From positions 1-10,305 of the forward strand of contig JBCBZE010000098.1 of assembly GCA_039815505.1 (NCBI GenBank): DNA of 10,305 nt. Reading direction: 5' to 3'. A program made the translations under genes and the position numbers. This document shows, piece after piece, positions 7,214 to 10,305 of this stretch. A model generated the notes under the pieces. The model was not told the DNA's origin and ran no database searches. It was given only the letters and a program-made list of their open reading frames with translations. The DNA is from CANLWN01 sp039815505 (GTDB lineage Bacteria; Bacteroidota; Bacteroidia; Flavobacteriales; Flavobacteriaceae). Positions within the stretch are counted from its first letter, which is position 1. The number at the start of each line of letters is the position of its first letter.

Positions 7214-7771
7214 ATGCAAAAACAACTCTGTATATTACTCCTTTTCTGTAGTTTCCATATCAATGCCCAATTTGGCAAAAATTGTGAAATTACACAGCTT
7301 AAAATTAATTTGATCAATCCTGGTATTGAATACGAAAGAGGTCTTGGAGTGAACACTACCTTGGACATAAAAGCAGGATTGCAAATAGCATTGGACCCGG
7401 CATTGGAAGAACCCTTGGAAGAAGTAGACCTGTTTCCTGCACTGGCCCTTCAATACCGTTATTATTACAATTTTGAGCGTCGCGGTAGAAATGGAAGACA
7501 GATTTACGGAAATTCAGCAAACTATGTGGCTCCGGCCACAGCAGTTTTTTATCCAGGTTCAAGAACGGTAGCGAACGCGGAGATAAGGGGTATAATTGCC
7601 TATGGCGGTTTGGTTACGGGCTTACAGCGCAGTTATAATTCCGGTTTTAATTTCTCCGTTGATGTAGGGGCGGCCTACCATGTGGGACCGTTCAAAGGTA
7701 GTATGCTTCCCGTGGCAAATCTCAGTATCGGTTGGATCATCAGTGAGAAGCGCTGGTGTGTGGGCAAGTAA
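7214..7771 (+). CDS. small secreted protein, probable outer-membrane beta-barrel
   Basis: This encodes 185 residues with a clear signal peptide (residues 1-18, LCILLLFCSF, cleavage at NA|Q). The mature part consists of short alternating hydrophobic/polar stretches rich in Gly, Tyr and Asn, typical of small outer-membrane barrels: 'LKINLINPGIEYERGLG', TLDIKAGLQIAL, 'LFPALALQYRYYYNFERR', 'AEIRGIIAYGGLVTG', NFSVDVGAAYHVG and LSIGWIISEK. I do not recognise a named function; proteins of this sort occur as hypothetical proteins in flavobacteria. The ATG at 7214 is chosen over an in-frame TTG at 7193, since the extra residues would precede the signal peptide. It starts 111 bases after the large barrel gene on the same strand. 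I see neither a terminator nor a good TAnnTTTG promoter between them, so shared transcription is possible. Confidence 0.8.
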   Translation: MQKQLCILLLFCSFHINAQFGKNCEITQLKINLINPGIEYERGLGVNTTLDIKAGLQIALDPALEEPLEEVDLFPALALQYRYYYNFERRGRNGRQIYGNSANYVAPATAVFYPGSRTVANAEIRGIIAYGGLVTGLQRSYNSGFNFSVDVGAAYHVGPFKGSMLPVANLSIGWIISEKRWCVGK

Positions 7772-7841
7772 GTTTGAAATCCCCTCAAAATCAATAAGAT
7801 AAAAATAACACAAGTTTATATCCACAAGCCAAAATTAGCAG

Positions 7842-7849
7842 TATCTTTG
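7842..7849 (+). promoter_or_regulatory. typA promoter, -7 element TATCTTTG
   Basis: TATCTTTG is a full match to the Bacteroidota -7 consensus TAnnTTTG and ends 20 bases before the typA ATG, giving a leader of about 15 bases. No convincing TTG -33 box lies 17-23 bases upstream; the nearest T-rich stretch is GTTTAT at 7814-7819. Confidence 0.7.
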
Positions 7850-7869
7850 CACGCTGAAAAACAAAAGTT

Positions 7870-9669
7870 ATGTCTACTACAAAAAATATTGCGATCATTG
7901 CTCACGTAGACCATGGTAAGACTACCTTGGTAGATAAGATTATGTACCATTGTCAATTATTCCGGGATAATGAGAATACGGGAGATTTAATTTTGGACAA
8001 TAATGATCTAGAGCGGGAACGTGGTATTACGATTACCTCAAAGAATGTTTCCGTGGTGTATAAGGACACAAAAATCAATATTATAGATACACCGGGTCAC
8101 GCCGATTTTGGCGGGGAGGTAGAACGTGTATTGAATATGGCCGATGGCGTTTTGTTGTTGGTAGATGCTTTTGAAGGCCCTATGCCGCAAACACGTTTTG
8201 TTTTGCAAAAAGCCATCGATTTGGGATTAAAGCCCTGTGTGGTCATCAATAAAGTAGATAAAGAAAATTGTACCCCTGAGGAAGTACACGAAAAAGTGTT
8301 CGATTTGATGTTCGAATTGGGGGCCGAAGAATGGCAATTGGATTTTCCCACGGTATATGGATCCGCCAAACACAACTGGATGAGCGAGGATTGGAGTGTT
8401 CAAACAGATTCCATTGCACCGTTATTGGATATGGTTATTGACCATATTCCTACTTTTGAACCTGCGGAGGGCAATACGCAAATGTTGATCACTTCCTTGG
8501 ACTATTCCTCTTTTACCGGGCGTATAGCCATTGGAAGATTACAAAGGGGAAGCTTAAGGGAAGGACAACAGGTTTCGCTGGTCAAAAGGGATGGTAGTAT
8601 CGTAAAATCCAAAGTAAAGGAACTATTTACCTTCGAAGGATTGGGACGTAAAAAAGTACAAGAAGTGGCTACAGGTGATATCTGCGCCATTGTAGGTTTG
8701 GAAGGATTTGAAATCGGTGATACCATTGCCGATTTGGAAAACCCGGAAGGCCTTAAAACCATTGCCATAGATGAGCCCACGATGAGTATGTTGTTCACGA
8801 TCAACGATAGCCCGTTCTTTGGTCAGGATGGTAAATTTGTAACCTCTCGCCATATCAAGGAACGTTTGGAAAGGGAATTGGAGAAAAACTTGGCGCTAAG
8901 GGTCAATGAAACAGATAGTGCCGATAAGTTTTTGGTCTTTGGACGAGGGGTATTGCACCTTTCTGTTTTGATCGAAACCATGCGAAGGGAGGGCTATGAA
9001 TTGCAGATAGGTCAACCCCAGGTAATCATAAAGGAAGTCGATGGAGTAAAATGCGAGCCAGTAGAATCCTTGACCATCGATTTGCCGGAAGAAGTTTCCG
9101 GTAAAGCGGTTGAAATGGTATCGATAAGAAAAGGGGAAATGACCAGCATGGAAGCCAAGGGAGATCGTATGGTATGCGAATTTTTGATTCCTTCAAGGGG
9201 AATCATCGGTTTGCGTAATCAATTGTTGACCGCTACTGCCGGGGAAGCTATTATGGCACATCGTTTTCTGGAATATCAACCCATGAAGGGAGATATCCCC
9301 CAGCGTCAAAATGGTTCATTGGTCTCAATGGAAAAAGGAAAGGCCATTCCCTATTCCATCGATAAATTACAGGATAGGGGCCGGTTTTTTGTGGATCCGG
9401 GAGAAGACATCTATGAAGGTCAGGTTATCGGCGAGAATTCCCGTGGTGACGATATGACCATTAATATTACGAAGACAAAAAAGCTTTCCAATGTTCGCTC
9501 TGCCGGTGCTGACGATAAGGCAAAGATTGTACCTGCCATAAAATTCTCTCTGGAAGAAGCTTTAGAATATATTCAGAAAGACGAGTATGTTGAGGTTACG
9601 CCCAAGTATTTAAGGCTTAGGAAAATATTTCTGACGGAAGTAGAACGCAAACGCAACAAAATTGCTTAA
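7870..9669 (+). CDS. typA: translational GTPase TypA/BipA
   Basis: TypA (BipA) is a cytoplasmic ribosome-binding GTPase of the EF-G/LepA family, linked in other bacteria to ribosome assembly, growth at low temperature and stress tolerance. The 599-residue product is full length. The GTPase domain shows G1 AHVDHGKT (11-18), G2 with Thr54 in RERGITI, G3 DTPGH (73-77), G4 NKVD (127-130) and G5 GSAK (164-167), so nucleotide binding and hydrolysis should be intact. Domain II follows from about residue 200 ('MLITSLDYSSFTGRIAIGRL'). The EF-G-like domains III and V then appear ('RGVLHLSVLIETMRREGYEL', 'FLIPSRGIIGLRNQLLTATA'), and the TypA-specific C-terminal domain ends the protein ('KYLRLRKIFLTEVERKRNK'). 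It has its own promoter and is closed by a strong terminator, so it is probably a single-gene unit. Nothing is unusual. Confidence 0.98.
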   Translation: MSTTKNIAIIAHVDHGKTTLVDKIMYHCQLFRDNENTGDLILDNNDLERERGITITSKNVSVVYKDTKINIIDTPGHADFGGEVERVLNMADGVLLLVDAFEGPMPQTRFVLQKAIDLGLKPCVVINKVDKENCTPEEVHEKVFDLMFELGAEEWQLDFPTVYGSAKHNWMSEDWSVQTDSIAPLLDMVIDHIPTFEPAEGNTQMLITSLDYSSFTGRIAIGRLQRGSLREGQQVSLVKRDGSIVKSKVKELFTFEGLGRKKVQEVATGDICAIVGLEGFEIGDTIADLENPEGLKTIAIDEPTMSMLFTINDSPFFGQDGKFVTSRHIKERLERELEKNLALRVNETDSADKFLVFGRGVLHLSVLIETMRREGYELQIGQPQVIIKEVDGVKCEPVESLTIDLPEEVSGKAVEMVSIRKGEMTSMEAKGDRMVCEFLIPSRGIIGLRNQLLTATAGEAIMAHRFLEYQPMKGDIPQRQNGSLVSMEKGKAIPYSIDKLQDRGRFFVDPGEDIYEGQVIGENSRGDDMTINITKTKKLSNVRSAGADDKAKIVPAIKFSLEEALEYIQKDEYVEVTPKYLRLRKIFLTEVERKRNKIA

Positions 9670-9674
9670 CGGTT

Positions 9675-9701
9675 AAAACCCTGAATTTTCAGGGTTTTTT
9701 T
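9675..9701 (+). terminator. intrinsic terminator of typA
   Basis: A perfect inverted repeat, AAAACCCTGAA / TTCAGGGTTTT (9675-9685 and 9688-9698), starts six bases after the typA stop. It folds as a 10-base-pair stem with a four-base loop (ATTT) and leads directly into seven T residues (9695-9701), the classic Rho-independent form. It separates typA from the lipoprotein gene. Confidence 0.9.
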
Positions 9702-9756
9702 ATGAAATGATTTTGACTTAATTTCGACCATTAGGGTATAAACCATAAACACCGTT

Positions 9757-10305
9757 ATGAAAATCAGTATTCAATTGTTAAGTATAGTTTTTGCCGTATC
9801 CTTAATAGGCTGCAAAGAGCAATCCAAATCTAAGGAAGGGGTTTCAGAAATGGAAACCGTCATCGTAGAAGAAAAAGGAATGGTTCCTGCTTCGTGGATC
9901 AATAAACGTGCGGAAAGGGCAAAAACAAGATTGGAAAAATCGGATGCCGGAAAGGTCATATGGAACGCTATGGAAGCACATGGTGGTCTGGCCAACTGGT
10001 ATGGTAAAGGAGCATTGGCGTTTCGTTTCAATTATCAGCCTTTGGATGGGGGAACACAAAGGGATAGCTACCAAACTATTGACACTTGGAGCAATAGGGC
10101 CAGGCATACAAGTGCAACGGATAGTACAGCGCATTTTGGATGGACGGGAAAAACGGCATGGGTGAAAGCCAAAGACAGTACCGCCTTTGCATATGACACA
10201 CGTTTTTGGGCATTAACGCCATTCTATTTTTTGGCACAGCCTTTTGTTCTTGATGGGGCTGGCGTCAACTTGGAACTTTTACCCCAAACAACATATAACG
10301 ATAAA
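9757..10305 (+). CDS. lipoprotein of unknown function (partial, C-terminus off right edge)
   Basis: The frame is open from the ATG at 9757 to the last base: 183 residues are visible and no stop is reached. Residues 1-18 are a type II signal peptide, with lipobox LIGC and lipidated Cys19, so the protein is membrane-anchored. CKEQSKSK follows; acidic/Lys residues just after the Cys may bear on surface export in Bacteroidota, but this is uncertain. A charged linker (about 20-60) precedes a folded part with 'AHGGLANWYGKGALAFRFNY' (residues 75-94) and then a beta-rich run with many aromatics ('STAFAYDTRFWALTPFYFLA'). The His-Gly-Gly-x-x-x-Trp region recalls flavobacterial lipoproteins of unknown function (possibly DUF6503-like, a tentative link from memory). 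It follows the typA terminator, so it needs its own promoter. TAATTTCG at 9719-9726 is a one-mismatch TAnnTTTG candidate but lacks a well-placed TTG. Confidence 0.82.
   Translation, partial: MKISIQLLSIVFAVSLIGCKEQSKSKEGVSEMETVIVEEKGMVPASWINKRAERAKTRLEKSDAGKVIWNAMEAHGGLANWYGKGALAFRFNYQPLDGGTQRDSYQTIDTWSNRARHTSATDSTAHFGWTGKTAWVKAKDSTAFAYDTRFWALTPFYFLAQPFVLDGAGVNLELLPQTTYNDK

Noticed and set aside
9771..10165. Open frames at 9771-10031 and 9844-10134 (minus) and 9908-10165 (plus)
   Set aside because: They overlap the lipoprotein frame, which has an ATG, signal peptide and lipobox and stays open to the edge.
1..10305. tRNA/rRNA genes, CRISPR arrays, insertion sequences, phage genes or attachment sites
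   Set aside because: Nothing resembling these was seen; nearly all sequence is accounted for by conventional chromosomal genes with short gaps.

Overview
The window reads as ordinary chromosomal DNA from a member of the Bacteroidota, most likely the family Flavobacteriaceae. Three things point there. Secreted proteins have signal peptides ending in 'NA|Q' or 'FA|Q'. The clearest promoters carry the Bacteroidota -7 element TAnnTTTG and lack an E. coli type -10/-35 pair. The protein families (DUF3857 secreted protein, LytS/LytTR pair, carboxypeptidase-regulatory-domain outer-membrane barrel, TypA, Cys-type KdsA) are typical of that group. I assign no genus.

Left half, minus strand, read right to left. 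A sensor histidine kinase (4516-3458) and a LytTR response regulator (3461-2739) overlap by ATGA and form one transcription unit. kdsA follows (2606-1788) with its own promoter at 2622-2629. A large secreted DUF3857/transglutaminase-like protein comes next (from 1744) and runs off the left edge without a stop. It starts 43 bases after kdsA and has no visible promoter, so it is probably read from the kdsA promoter.

Right half, plus strand. A TonB-receptor-like outer-membrane barrel protein (4703-7102) is divergent from the two-component system, across a 186-base intergenic region. A small secreted, probably beta-barrel protein follows (7214-7771). Then come typA/bipA (7870-9669) with its own TAnnTTTG promoter and a strong intrinsic terminator (9675-9701), and a lipoprotein gene (from 9757) that is cut by the right edge.

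The common theme is the cell envelope: KDO synthesis for lipopolysaccharide, outer-membrane proteins, a lipoprotein, and a membrane sensor that may regulate the adjacent barrel gene. TypA is a ribosome-associated GTPase and is a separate unit. There are no RNA genes, mobile elements, CRISPR arrays or long repeats, and no gene-free stretch above 300 bases. I found no convincing new system. The points worth a second look are the apparently dead transglutaminase domain, start-codon corrections at three genes, the shared HK/OMP control region, and two partial genes of poorly known function.
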